The position numbers and the translations under genes are program-made. The notes under the pieces are model-generated. The model searched no databases. It was given only the letters and a program-made list of their open reading frames with translations, and was not told the origin of the DNA. This document shows, in pieces, positions 8,810-16,637 of a stretch of DNA of 64,000 nt. This stretch comes from Acidobacteria bacterium UBA2994 (lineage in GTDB: Bacteria; Acidobacteriota; Vicinamibacteria; Vicinamibacterales; UBA8438): assembly GCA_002346545.1 (NCBI GenBank), contig DEAA01000027.1, positions 1 to 64,000 on the forward strand, read 5' to 3'. Numbering within the stretch: position 1 is the stretch's first letter; each line of letters begins with the position of its first letter.

Positions 8810-8824
8810 CGCGCTGGTGAGGCC

Positions 8825-9508
8825 GTGCATCTTATCTATCTCCACGGGTTTGCATCGTCGCCTAAGTCTTCGAAGGCGGTGTTTCTGCGGGAGCGGCTGG
8901 CGGCGATCGGTGTGCGCCTGCATTGTCCGGACTTGAACCAGCCAGAGTTCGCGACGATGACCACCACGCGGATGATCGAGCAGGTCGAATCGTTGATGGA
9001 TAAACTGACCCCGGGCCCAGTCGCGCTGCTGGGATCCAGTCTGGGGGCGTTCGTGGCCGCACACGTGGCCGAGCGCAATCGGGAACGCCAGGCGTCTGGC
9101 GCCGAGGTCCGAACGCCGGTCGAGCGCTTGGTAATGCTTGCCCCCGCGCTCGATTTTGGTCGACGTGGAATGACGGGCCTGAGCGTGGCCGAACTCGAGG
9201 CCTGGCGTGAGGGTGGTGTGCTGGAGATCGAGCACTACGGTACCGGGGAGCGCGTTGAGCTTTGCTATGACCTGTACGCTGACGCGCAGCGGTATGATAG
9301 CTTCGCCATCGAGACTATGGTCCCGACGCTGATCCTGCAGGGGAGTCGAGACGACATCGTCGATCCTGCCATGGTGCAGCGATTCGCGGCCGGTCGGTCG
9401 CGGGTCGACCTCGTCCTGCTCGCCGACGACCATCAACTCAAGACCGATTTGGACCGGCTCTGGGTCGAAGTCACCACGTTCCTCGGGCTGCCCGCGGCCT
9501 CGAGCTAG
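8825..9508 (+). CDS. YqiA/UPF0227-like alpha/beta-hydrolase esterase
   Basis: A 227-residue alpha/beta hydrolase. It begins with MHLIYLHGFASSPKS, the oxyanion-hole strand typical of YqiA-like esterases. The nucleophile elbow is GSSLGAF at residues 70-76 (Ser72). The acid is probably in SRDDIVD and the base in DDHQLKTD near the C-terminus. No signal peptide, so cytoplasmic. Start is a GTG at 8825, and the stop overlaps the GTG of the glycosyltransferase gene by one base. The natural substrate is not known. Confidence 0.85.
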   Translation: MHLIYLHGFASSPKSSKAVFLRERLAAIGVRLHCPDLNQPEFATMTTTRMIEQVESLMDKLTPGPVALLGSSLGAFVAAHVAERNRERQASGAEVRTPVERLVMLAPALDFGRRGMTGLSVAELEAWREGGVLEIEHYGTGERVELCYDLYADAQRYDSFAIETMVPTLILQGSRDDIVDPAMVQRFAAGRSRVDLVLLADDHQLKTDLDRLWVEVTTFLGLPAASS

Positions 9509-10308
9509 TGTCCATGCCTGAGACCGCGTTGTCGGTCGTTATTCCCGTCTATCGAGACGCCGAACCACTGGGTCGGCTGCTTGCGACCCTGCGGCCTGCT
9601 CCAGAACGCCAGCTCATCGTGGCTAATGGTGCCCAGGACGACATCGAGATCGAACCGTTGCGTCGGGCCCGGCCTGACGTGGTGTGGGTCGATGGCGTTC
9701 GGGGTCGGGGGGCGCAGATGAACGCCGGAGCGGCCCGGGCAGTCGGCCGTTGGTTGTTGTTCCTTCATGCCGACGCGCTGCTGTCCGAGGGATGGGCCGG
9801 CGCGTTCGCCGAGGCCGAAGCGCGCGGTGCGAGCGCCGGGTGCTACCGGCTGGCCATCGATGCCCAGGGGTGGCAACCGCGTCTCATTGAGTGGGGCGTT
9901 CGACTCCGGGTGCGGTGGCTCGGCGTGGCCTACGGCGACCAGGGGCTCTTCGTCAAGCGGGAACGATTCGAGGTACTGGGAGGCTACCAGGAGCAGCCGC
10001 TGATGGAGGACGCCGATCTCGTGCGTCGTCTACGACGGACCGGCCGGTTCCATCGCGCCAGGTTACCGATTACCGTCTCTGCCCGCCGGTGGCAGCGTGA
10101 TGGCTGGTGGCGACGGACCGGGGGCAACCTCTCGATCCTGGTGAGGCACCTCGCAGGACAGTCCCCCCAGAGCCTGGCGGCGTCTTATCCGGTATGGAGT
10201 GACGGGGGACGCCGTTGCCCACCCCTCGGGTGCCAGATTACCGAGGGAGACCGAGGCCCGGACCACCGGAGTCCCGTTGACAACCCAAGCGGCTGGAGGC
10301 GACGATGA
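9508..10308 (+). CDS. TIGR04283-type glycosyltransferase (rSAM/selenodomain-associated transferase 2)
   Basis: A family 2-like glycosyltransferase of 266 residues (264 from the ATG at 9514). The N-terminus ALSVVIPVYRDAEPLGRLL and the segment GRGAQMNAGAARAVGRWLLF followed by HADALL match TIGR04283. This family is frequently encoded near radical SAM and arsenic/selenium-related genes. YGDQGLFVKRERFEVLGGY and EDADLVRRLRRTGR complete the catalytic domain. The last 30 or so residues (after about 235) are polar and unlike homologues, possibly non-functional read-through. The radical SAM-ArsM fusion lies less than 2 kb downstream, so the family's usual company is preserved. The acceptor is unknown. 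Confidence 0.8.
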   Translation: MSMPETALSVVIPVYRDAEPLGRLLATLRPAPERQLIVANGAQDDIEIEPLRRARPDVVWVDGVRGRGAQMNAGAARAVGRWLLFLHADALLSEGWAGAFAEAEARGASAGCYRLAIDAQGWQPRLIEWGVRLRVRWLGVAYGDQGLFVKRERFEVLGGYQEQPLMEDADLVRRLRRTGRFHRARLPITVSARRWQRDGWWRRTGGNLSILVRHLAGQSPQSLAASYPVWSDGGRRCPPLGCQITEGDRGPDHRSPVDNPSGWRRR

Positions 10309-10365
10309 GCGGGAACTAGTGTGTACTGGCCCACGTCGTGAACCGGTAACCGCGCGGAGAGACAA

Positions 10366-11325
10366 ATGCTGATCAGGCAGGCACCGGACATCCGTTCATC
10401 CGAGATTACCCCCGAGCACCTCTACCGAAACCGTCGGCAGTTCATCAAGGCGACCTCGGGTGCGGCGCTTGGCGCCGTGTCCGGCGCGTCGATTCTTGGC
10501 CAGTATGACGGGACGGTGTCTGCCCAGCAGGACATTCCGGACCTGGTGAAGTCTCCGTTCAGCACGGACGAGGAACTCAATTCGTTCGAGGACATCACGA
10601 CCTACAACAATTTCTACGAGTTTGGCCTCGACAAGGGCGACCCGGCCCGTTACGCACACGAGATGTCGATCGACCCCTGGTCGGTGCGGGTCGAGGGCGA
10701 GATGAACCGGCCGGCTGGAGACGTGCCCATTGAGGACCTTCTCGGCCCCCATACGCTTGAGGAGCGGATTTACAGGCTCCGCTGCGTCGAGGCGTGGTCT
10801 ATGGTCGTGCCCTGGGTCGGGTTCCCGCTCGGAGACCTTATCAAGCGGTTCGAGCCGACCTCGAAGGCTAAGTACGTCCGGTTCGAGACCCTCTATCGGC
10901 CCGATGAGATGCGGGGGCAGCGTGGTCCGTCCCTCGAGTGGCCCTACGTCGAGGGGTTGCGGATGGACGAAGCGATGCATCCGCTCACCATCCTGGCGGT
11001 AGGTGTCTACGGCAAGACGTTGCTGAACCAGCAAGGCGCTCCGCTGCGGCTCGTGGTGCCCTGGAAGTATGGGTTCAAGAGTATCAAGTCGATCGTTAAG
11101 ATCCAGTTTGTGGAGGACCAGCCTCGCAATTCCTGGAACGTGGCTATCCCGAACGAGTACGGGTTCTACTCGAACGTCAATTCCGAGGTGGATCACCCCC
11201 GGTGGAGCCAGGCGAGTGAGCGTCGGATTGGCAGCTTCTTCCGGATGCGGACCCAGATGTTTAACGGGTACGCCGATCAGGTTGCTAGCCTCTACGAGGG
11301 GATGGACCTCGCCGAGAACTACTGA
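10366..11325 (+). CDS. msrP: MsrP, molybdopterin-dependent protein methionine sulfoxide reductase
   Basis: Periplasmic reductase (formerly YedY) that repairs oxidised methionines in envelope proteins, taking electrons from MsrQ. The 319-residue protein has a twin-arginine signal, RNRRQFIKA at residues 21-29, followed by a hydrophobic Ala/Gly stretch, so it should be exported folded with its cofactor. The molybdenum ligand cysteine is in [12 protein letters not shown] near residue 141. Further family motifs are [17 protein letters not shown] and [18 protein letters not shown]. The ATG at 10366 is preceded by GGAGAG at good spacing. msrQ follows after 3 bases. moaA and tatA, needed for its cofactor and export, are also in this window. 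Confidence 0.95.
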   Translation: MLIRQAPDIRSSEITPEHLYRNRRQFIKATSGAALGAVSGASILGQYDGTVSAQQDIPDLVKSPFSTDEELNSFEDITTYNNFYEFGLDKGDPARYAHEMSIDPWSVRVEGEMNRPAGDVPIEDLLGPHTLEERIYRLRCVEAWSMVVPWVGFPLGDLIKRFEPTSKAKYVRFETLYRPDEMRGQRGPSLEWPYVEGLRMDEAMHPLTILAVGVYGKTLLNQQGAPLRLVVPWKYGFKSIKSIVKIQFVEDQPRNSWNVAIPNEYGFYSNVNSEVDHPRWSQASERRIGSFFRMRTQMFNGYADQVASLYEGMDLAENY

Positions 11326-11328
11326 CTT

Positions 11329-11958
11329 ATGGCGGTCAGCCGCGCGAAGTTGTGGGTATTCACCGCGGCCCTGGCCCCTCTGGGTCTGCTACTCTGGGCC
11401 GCCGCGACGGGGGGTCTGACCGCTAACCCGATCGAGGACATCACGCACCGAACGGGGGACTGGGCACTCCGGTTCCTGCTGTTGGCGCTGGCGGTCACGC
11501 CCATCCGGAAATTCACGGGCTGGGGCTGGGTGGCCGATTACCGGCGCATGCTGGGCCTGTTCGCCTTCTTCTACGCCACCCTGCACTTCAGCACCTATCT
11601 GGTGCTCGATTTCTTCTTCGATTTCACCCTCATTTTCGATGACATCGTCGAACGCCGGTATGTGACCGCCGGTTTCGCCGGGTTCGTCATGTTGGTCCCA
11701 CTGGCGATCACGTCGACCCGAGGGATGATCCGCCGTCTCGGAGGCGCACGCTGGCGCCAGTTGCATCGCTTGGCCTATCTCGCCGCCATCGCCGGGGTCG
11801 TGCACTATCTTTGGCTGGTGAAGATCGACATCCGTCCGCCGCTGGTCTATGCGGTGGTCCTCGCTGTATTACTGGGCAGCCGGATCTGGTTCAACTACGC
11901 CAGGAGGCCCGCGCGACGTGAGGTGGCGACTCCCCGGGTCGGCGCCGACGTCGGCTGA
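11329..11958 (+). CDS. msrQ: MsrQ, haem b membrane subunit of the MsrPQ system
   Basis: A 209-residue ferric-reductase-like integral membrane protein (formerly YedZ) that passes quinone- or flavin-derived electrons to MsrP. Typical features are NPIEDITHRTGDWALRFLLL, the segment TPIRKFTGWGWVADYRRMLG, and histidines in ATLHFSTYLV and RQLHRLAYL that should bind haem. Five to six transmembrane helices are visible. It follows msrP at 3 bases and is 37 bases upstream of the radical SAM-ArsM fusion gene. Confidence 0.93.
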   Translation: MAVSRAKLWVFTAALAPLGLLLWAAATGGLTANPIEDITHRTGDWALRFLLLALAVTPIRKFTGWGWVADYRRMLGLFAFFYATLHFSTYLVLDFFFDFTLIFDDIVERRYVTAGFAGFVMLVPLAITSTRGMIRRLGGARWRQLHRLAYLAAIAGVVHYLWLVKIDIRPPLVYAVVLAVLLGSRIWFNYARRPARREVATPRVGADVG

Positions 11959-11995
11959 AACTTTCTGTTGGCGCCGCGCGTCCAAGAAGCGTCCT

Positions 11996-14539
11996 ATGGC
12001 TACTCATATTGAAGACCAGACGATTCTGTGTGCCCCGGCCTACTCTGTCCACCCGGTCGATGGAGGCGTGGTGGCACTTGATCCGGCCAGCCCCCACTGG
12101 ATCGGTACCGACGAACGTGGTCTTCGGTTGCTTGGCCGGTTCGACGGCCGCACGCCATTTGCGCAGGTCGTGCGTGACTATGCCAGTGAGAGCGGTCTCG
12201 ACGTCATGCGCTCCTGGCTGCACGTCGAGACGTTCGCGCATGACGGTCTCCGCCACGGGTTTCTCTCGACCAACGGCGCCGCGCCGGCCCCCTATCTCGG
12301 TCGGTCGGCGTATCTCGACACCGAGCGGTTATCCGAGCTTTGGGTTCAGGTCAACGACTTCTGCAATCTCAGCTGCGCGCATTGTCTGGTGTCGTCCGGA
12401 CCGCAGCGGGAACAGGGCCTGTCGACCGAGCGGATCACGGACGCCATCGATCAGGCGGTGGCGCTCGGGGCATCGCGGCTGTTCTTCACTGGCGGAGAGC
12501 CACTGGCTCGACCAGACATTCTCGAGCTGATCGACCATGTCGTGCGCACGCTTCGGAGGGAGCTGGTAGTGCTGACCAACGGCACGGTCTTCAAGGGCGA
12601 ACGGTTTGACCGACTTGTAGCGCTAAGTCTGGAGGCCGAGGCGGCAGCCGCCGAGGCAATCGACCCCTCTGCATCCACGCCCCGACTGCGGGTGCAGATC
12701 AGCCTCGACGGACCGACGGCGGAGACCAACGATCCGATCCGTGGTGAGGGTACGTTCCAGCGCATCCTCGACGGCATCGACACCGCGGTGGCCGCCGGTT
12801 TGCGACCGACGCTGACCGCGACCATCCTGCGCCACAATCTCGACGTATTAGACCGGTTGGTGCGTCTGGCCCATGCGCACGGAGTGCGGAACCTGCACCT
12901 GCTCTGGCCCCACCGTCGCGGTCGGGTGCTCGAAGGGGTGTTCGCTGACCTACCCTCGGCTGACGAAATCCTGGCTGCGGTGCGGAAGGCGGGAGTGGTA
13001 GCCGACGAACTGGGTGTGTCGATCGATAACATCGAAGAGTTTCGTCTCCGGTTCGATGGCCGTCCTGGGGTCAAGAACGATCTGGCAGGGGCTGGCTGGA
13101 ACAGCCTGTGTCTCTACACCGACGGCCGGCTCTATCCCTCCGCGTCGATGGCTGGTGTCGAGGACCTGGCCTGCGGTGATCTTGCAGAGGCCTCACTGGC
13201 CGACATCTGGCGTGAGAGCCAGGTGTTCCGCGACCTTCGGGACGCCACGGTCGAACGCAAACCGCAGTGTCGTTCCTGCGGGCTCAGGTATCTGTGTGGC
13301 GGTGGCGATGTCGAACATGGCTACTGGGGGGCCGCGGCCGAGGGCGCGACCAGACGCGCGGCGTTCGTTGCCCACGATCCCTACTGTGACCTTTACAAGG
13401 GGCTGGCCGACGACACCTTGCGCGACTTGATCCGTGAGGGCCGGAGAGCACTGCAGCCGCGTTCCGGCTACGACCGTCCGGTGGTGCTTCGGGGGATGGG
13501 CCAGCAGACCCTGCACGAGGAGGACATCATCGTGCGGACGACACACTCGGCGTGCGTTCTGTCCGAAGAGGTACTCGACAAGTCACGCTACACCGTGCGC
13601 GAGTTCTACGGCAATGCGGCGGAGAAGCCGCAGGAGGAGTTGTGCTGCCCCGTGCAGCCGTCGGCTGGGGACTTGGCGCACATACCGTCAGAGGTGGTCG
13701 AGCGCTTCTACGGGTGCGGTAGCCCGGTTGCCGCGGCCGCGTTGGTGCCTGGTGAATCGATGGTTGACCTCGGGTCAGGGGCCGGCATTGATTGCTTCAT
13801 TGCGGCGAAGAAGGTGGGCGCCGAGGGACGGATCTACGGGGTCGATATGACCGACCAGATGCTCTCGGTGGCCCGGGAGTGCCAGCCCAAGGTGGCAGCG
13901 GCGCTGGGGTATGACGCCGTCGAGTTCCGCCAGGGATTCCTCGAAGAGATTCCGGTTGGCGATGGCGCTGTGGATGTCGTGACGTCCAACTGCGTCATCA
14001 ATCTCTCGCCGGACAAGCCGCGGGTGTTTCGTGAGATCTGGCGAGTGCTCAAAGACCACGGACGGTTCGTGGTAGCCGATATCGTGTCCGAGGAGGAGGT
14101 GTCGCCCAAGATGCGCGCCGATGGGCAGCTATGGGGTGAATGCATTTCCGGCGCCCTCACTGAGGAGGCTTTCCTGACCGGCGTGGAGAAGGCCGGGTTT
14201 TATGGGTTGTCGGTGCTCAAGAAGAATTTCTGGCGGGAGGTCGAGGGCTGCAAGTTCTATTCGGTGACCGTCCGTGGCTACAAGTTCGAGAAGAAGGCCG
14301 GTTGCCGGTTCATCGGCCAGTACGCTATCTATCTCGGTCCGCAGAAGGGGGTCATCGACGAGGAAGGCCACCTCTTTCCTAGGGGGGAAGCGGTCGAGGT
14401 GTGCACCGATACAGCAGCGAAACTGTCTCAGGCACCATACGCCGGGTCGTTTTCGATCGTGGATGGTCCGAACGGCCTAAAGGACGTGAGGGCCGACCCT
14501 GATGCCGGCTGTTGCGATCCCGACTCGGACTGTTGCTAG
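11996..14539 (+). CDS. PqqD-like/radical SAM/SPASM protein fused to an ArsM-type methyltransferase
   Basis: An 847-residue, three-part protein. Residues about 15-100 resemble a PqqD/RRE peptide-binding domain (GVVALDPASPHWIG, then LLGRFDGRTPFAQVVRDY). Residues about 115-450 are a radical SAM/SPASM enzyme: CNLSCAHC at 123-130 binds the [4Fe-4S] cluster, FFTGGEP is the SAM motif, and CRSCGLRYLCGGG near 425 belongs to the SPASM auxiliary-cluster region. From about residue 530 the sequence is an arsenite methyltransferase-like domain: YTVREFYG, DLGSGAGIDC (SAM binding, near 593), SNCVINLSPDK (near 665) and ECISGAL (near 716). The latter two carry cysteines at the As(III)-binding positions of ArsM. 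The protein ends in CCDPDSDCC. The ATG at 11996 is chosen over starts inside msrQ. Each domain is individually recognisable; the fused function and substrate are unknown. Confidence 0.85.
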   Translation: MATHIEDQTILCAPAYSVHPVDGGVVALDPASPHWIGTDERGLRLLGRFDGRTPFAQVVRDYASESGLDVMRSWLHVETFAHDGLRHGFLSTNGAAPAPYLGRSAYLDTERLSELWVQVNDFCNLSCAHCLVSSGPQREQGLSTERITDAIDQAVALGASRLFFTGGEPLARPDILELIDHVVRTLRRELVVLTNGTVFKGERFDRLVALSLEAEAAAAEAIDPSASTPRLRVQISLDGPTAETNDPIRGEGTFQRILDGIDTAVAAGLRPTLTATILRHNLDVLDRLVRLAHAHGVRNLHLLWPHRRGRVLEGVFADLPSADEILAAVRKAGVVADELGVSIDNIEEFRLRFDGRPGVKNDLAGAGWNSLCLYTDGRLYPSASMAGVEDLACGDLAEASLADIWRESQVFRDLRDATVERKPQCRSCGLRYLCGGGDVEHGYWGAAAEGATRRAAFVAHDPYCDLYKGLADDTLRDLIREGRRALQPRSGYDRPVVLRGMGQQTLHEEDIIVRTTHSACVLSEEVLDKSRYTVREFYGNAAEKPQEELCCPVQPSAGDLAHIPSEVVERFYGCGSPVAAAALVPGESMVDLGSGAGIDCFIAAKKVGAEGRIYGVDMTDQMLSVARECQPKVAAALGYDAVEFRQGFLEEIPVGDGAVDVVTSNCVINLSPDKPRVFREIWRVLKDHGRFVVADIVSEEEVSPKMRADGQLWGECISGALTEEAFLTGVEKAGFYGLSVLKKNFWREVEGCKFYSVTVRGYKFEKKAGCRFIGQYAIYLGPQKGVIDEEGHLFPRGEAVEVCTDTAAKLSQAPYAGSFSIVDGPNGLKDVRADPDAGCCDPDSDCC

Positions 14540-15684
14540 AAGATGCCGCGCTCCTGCTTGTCGCGATGGCCGGTCAGCGTGAAGCGCGGTTCTGGGTCCT
14601 CGCGGGCCGACAGCTGAGCTGCGACGTAGTCACCGACTGCTGGGCCATGCTTGAAGCCGTGGCCCGAGCCGGCCCCGACCAGCCAGACGTTCTCGTGGCG
14701 CGGGTGGCGGTCGATCAGAAAGTCCCCGTTCCAGCTGTTCGCATACTGGCAGACCCGGGCTTCGAGCAGCGGGGCGTGCGCGAGAGAGGGCACCCGTTTG
14801 CCTAGGATCATGCGCGCCACCTGCAAGGCGCCGTCCGAAACGATCCGTTCGCCCGTGTCCGGGTCGAATGGCGGACCGTGGTGGTCGAGACCGATCTTGA
14901 AGCCGCGACCCTCGATGTCCGGTACGCCGTAGACGCCGCCGACGAAATCGGCCCAGGCCGGCATTTCCGGCGGAAGATAGCGTCGGTCTCCAGGTTCGGC
15001 GCCGAAGAAGAACACTTCCTGCCGGGTCGGGTGGATCCGGCTACCCAGGACGTCGGGAAACAGCTTCGGTAGCCAGGGGCCGCAGGCGAAGACGAACGTG
15101 CCGGCTGACAACCGCTCTCCGTCGCAAGTGACGATGCTGTCGATCGGACCGTCTTCCTGCGGAGGGAGAACCGAGGCGATCCGGTAGTCGACGCTCTGCT
15201 TGACCGCCTGTCGCACCACCATCTGAACGGCTCGCCTGGCCATGATGGTGCCGGCGTTAGGCTCGAAGATACCCCGACTGATCGGACCGAAGCTGAACTG
15301 CGGGAAGCGTTCTTCGAGCCCGTCGCGGTCGAGCACTTCAAACGGTACATGCAGTCGGCCTAGGACATCGATGGTCTCGTCGGTCGTCGGGTCTTCGCTG
15401 CGTGCCATCCACAGGACGCCTGTGCGTGTGAAGAGCTCTTGTTTCCAGTCGCGGAAGAGCTCGTGCCAGGCGTGAAAGGAACGCTGGGCCCAGCGTGAAT
15501 AGATGGCGTCGGCGCCGTAACCAATCCTGATGACGCGAGTTGCCCCGCTGGAGCTAGATCGGGTGTTGCCGGTGCCAAAGGCATCGAGCAGGGTGACCGA
15601 GCGGCCAGTGCGGCGCAGTTGCAGCGCGGTCCAGGCACCGAACACGCCGGCACCGATCACGATGACTTCATTCGAACGGGGCAT
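14536..15684 (-). CDS. FAD-dependent oxidase of the sarcosine oxidase / N-methyltryptophan oxidase family
   Basis: A 382-residue D-amino-acid-oxidase-fold flavoprotein. VIVIGAGVFGAWTALQLRR at the N-terminus is the ADP-binding beta-alpha-beta motif, and SSSSGATRVIRIGYG is typical of monomeric sarcosine oxidase relatives. RVCQYANSWNGDFLIDRHP near residue 315 matches the region whose cysteine covalently binds FAD in monomeric sarcosine oxidase; the final WLVGAGSGHGFKHGPAVG also fits. Family chemistry is oxidation of an N-methyl or secondary amine to imine with H2O2 release. The stop overlaps the end of the convergent radical SAM-ArsM gene by 4 bases. A GTG at 15693 is an alternative start. The true substrate is not predictable. 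Confidence 0.85.
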   Translation of the reverse strand: MPRSNEVIVIGAGVFGAWTALQLRRTGRSVTLLDAFGTGNTRSSSSGATRVIRIGYGADAIYSRWAQRSFHAWHELFRDWKQELFTRTGVLWMARSEDPTTDETIDVLGRLHVPFEVLDRDGLEERFPQFSFGPISRGIFEPNAGTIMARRAVQMVVRQAVKQSVDYRIASVLPPQEDGPIDSIVTCDGERLSAGTFVFACGPWLPKLFPDVLGSRIHPTRQEVFFFGAEPGDRRYLPPEMPAWADFVGGVYGVPDIEGRGFKIGLDHHGPPFDPDTGERIVSDGALQVARMILGKRVPSLAHAPLLEARVCQYANSWNGDFLIDRHPRHENVWLVGAGSGHGFKHGPAVGDYVAAQLSAREDPEPRFTLTGHRDKQERGIF

Positions 15685-15794
15685 ACTGAGCACTCGGATA
15701 CATGACGCCCGCCCGGGTCAGCTCTGCGGCGGGCTCGCTGTGGTTCGCCTCGTCGTGGTGGGCGGCGAGCAAAGGCGAGGGTAGAGTAGCACCG

Positions 15795-16439
15795 ATGACA
15801 GTTCGTTGCGTCGAGGTCTATCCAGATGCGGTGCATCTCCAGGGTTTCCTCTCGCTGGAAGCGCAGCGGCGGCTTGCCGAGCAGTGTCATGTGATTGGCA
15901 CGGGACCGGTCGGGTGGTATGTCCCGACCGTCCGCGGGCGCGGGAAGATGCGGGTCGAGATGGTCTGTCTCGGCTACCACTGGAATGCGCGGACCTATCG
16001 CTACCAGGCAACGCGTGACGACCATGATGGCCGGCCCGTCCCTGCCTTGCCGGCGGATCTTTCGGAACTGGCCCGTGAGATGGCGGTAGCCGCGGGGACG
16101 GCGGTCGAGCCGGACGTGTGCATCCTCAACTACTACGGTCCGGCCGGGAAGATGGGGCTGCACCAAGATAAGGATGAGCGACCGGAAACACTCGAGGCCG
16201 GTCTGCCCATCGTCTCGGTGTCGCTCGGTGACACGGCGAAGTTCATCATAGGTGGATTCACCCGAGCGGAGCCAAAGACCATGGTGCCGCTCGCGTCGGG
16301 GGACGGGTTCGTTTTCGGAGGGCGAAGCCGGCTCCGCTACCATGGGGTCGCGGCTATCTTGCCTGGTACGGGACCGGCGACACTGGGGTTAGAGGGCCGC
16401 TATAATCTCACGTTCCGGCAGGGGGCGGCGTCCCAATAG
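15795..16439 (+). CDS. alkB: AlkB-family Fe(II)/2-oxoglutarate-dependent dioxygenase
   Basis: A 214-residue AlkB homologue, probably reversing N-alkyl damage on nucleic-acid bases by oxidative demethylation. The iron site is visible as the HxD in GLHQDKDE and the distal His in RLRYHGVAA. The 2-oxoglutarate-binding arginines are in the final GRYNLTFRQ. ILNYYGPAGKMGLHQDKDE and VSVSLGDTAKFIIGG are family signatures. The ATG at 15795 gives the homologue-like N-terminus; a longer frame to 15702 lies in the divergent intergenic region. Divergently transcribed from the sarcosine-oxidase-like gene. Confidence 0.92.
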   Translation: MTVRCVEVYPDAVHLQGFLSLEAQRRLAEQCHVIGTGPVGWYVPTVRGRGKMRVEMVCLGYHWNARTYRYQATRDDHDGRPVPALPADLSELAREMAVAAGTAVEPDVCILNYYGPAGKMGLHQDKDERPETLEAGLPIVSVSLGDTAKFIIGGFTRAEPKTMVPLASGDGFVFGGRSRLRYHGVAAILPGTGPATLGLEGRYNLTFRQGAASQ

Positions 16440-16637
16440 CGGTCGATCTGCCCTGATCGGCGGCGATTTGGTTGCTCTTGAATGCCCAATCGTCCCGCTG
16501 CACGCCCGTTCGCACGGCAGAAAAGCCATTTCGCCGATTTTTCCGCGAGCTTGAGGGAATCCTGACTATCTTATGGGGGATAAAAGAGTTCGATCGAAGG
16601 CAGCAGCGTCGGACCGGTTCCGAACTGGGAGCAGAGA
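16440..16637. other. intergenic region upstream of the Tes-like gene
   Basis: About 200 bases without a convincing gene, lower in GC than the surroundings. It probably holds the promoter of the radical SAM gene: a TTGAGG near 16551 and TATCTT about 15 bases further are weak -35/-10 candidates. The region TGGGAGCAGAGA just before the ATG at 16638 supplies a ribosome-binding site. Confidence 0.4.

Noticed and set aside
8435..9436. 333-codon minus-strand ORF opposite the SET and YqiA-like genes
   Set aside because: Both plus-strand genes have clear domain motifs; the minus frame has none.
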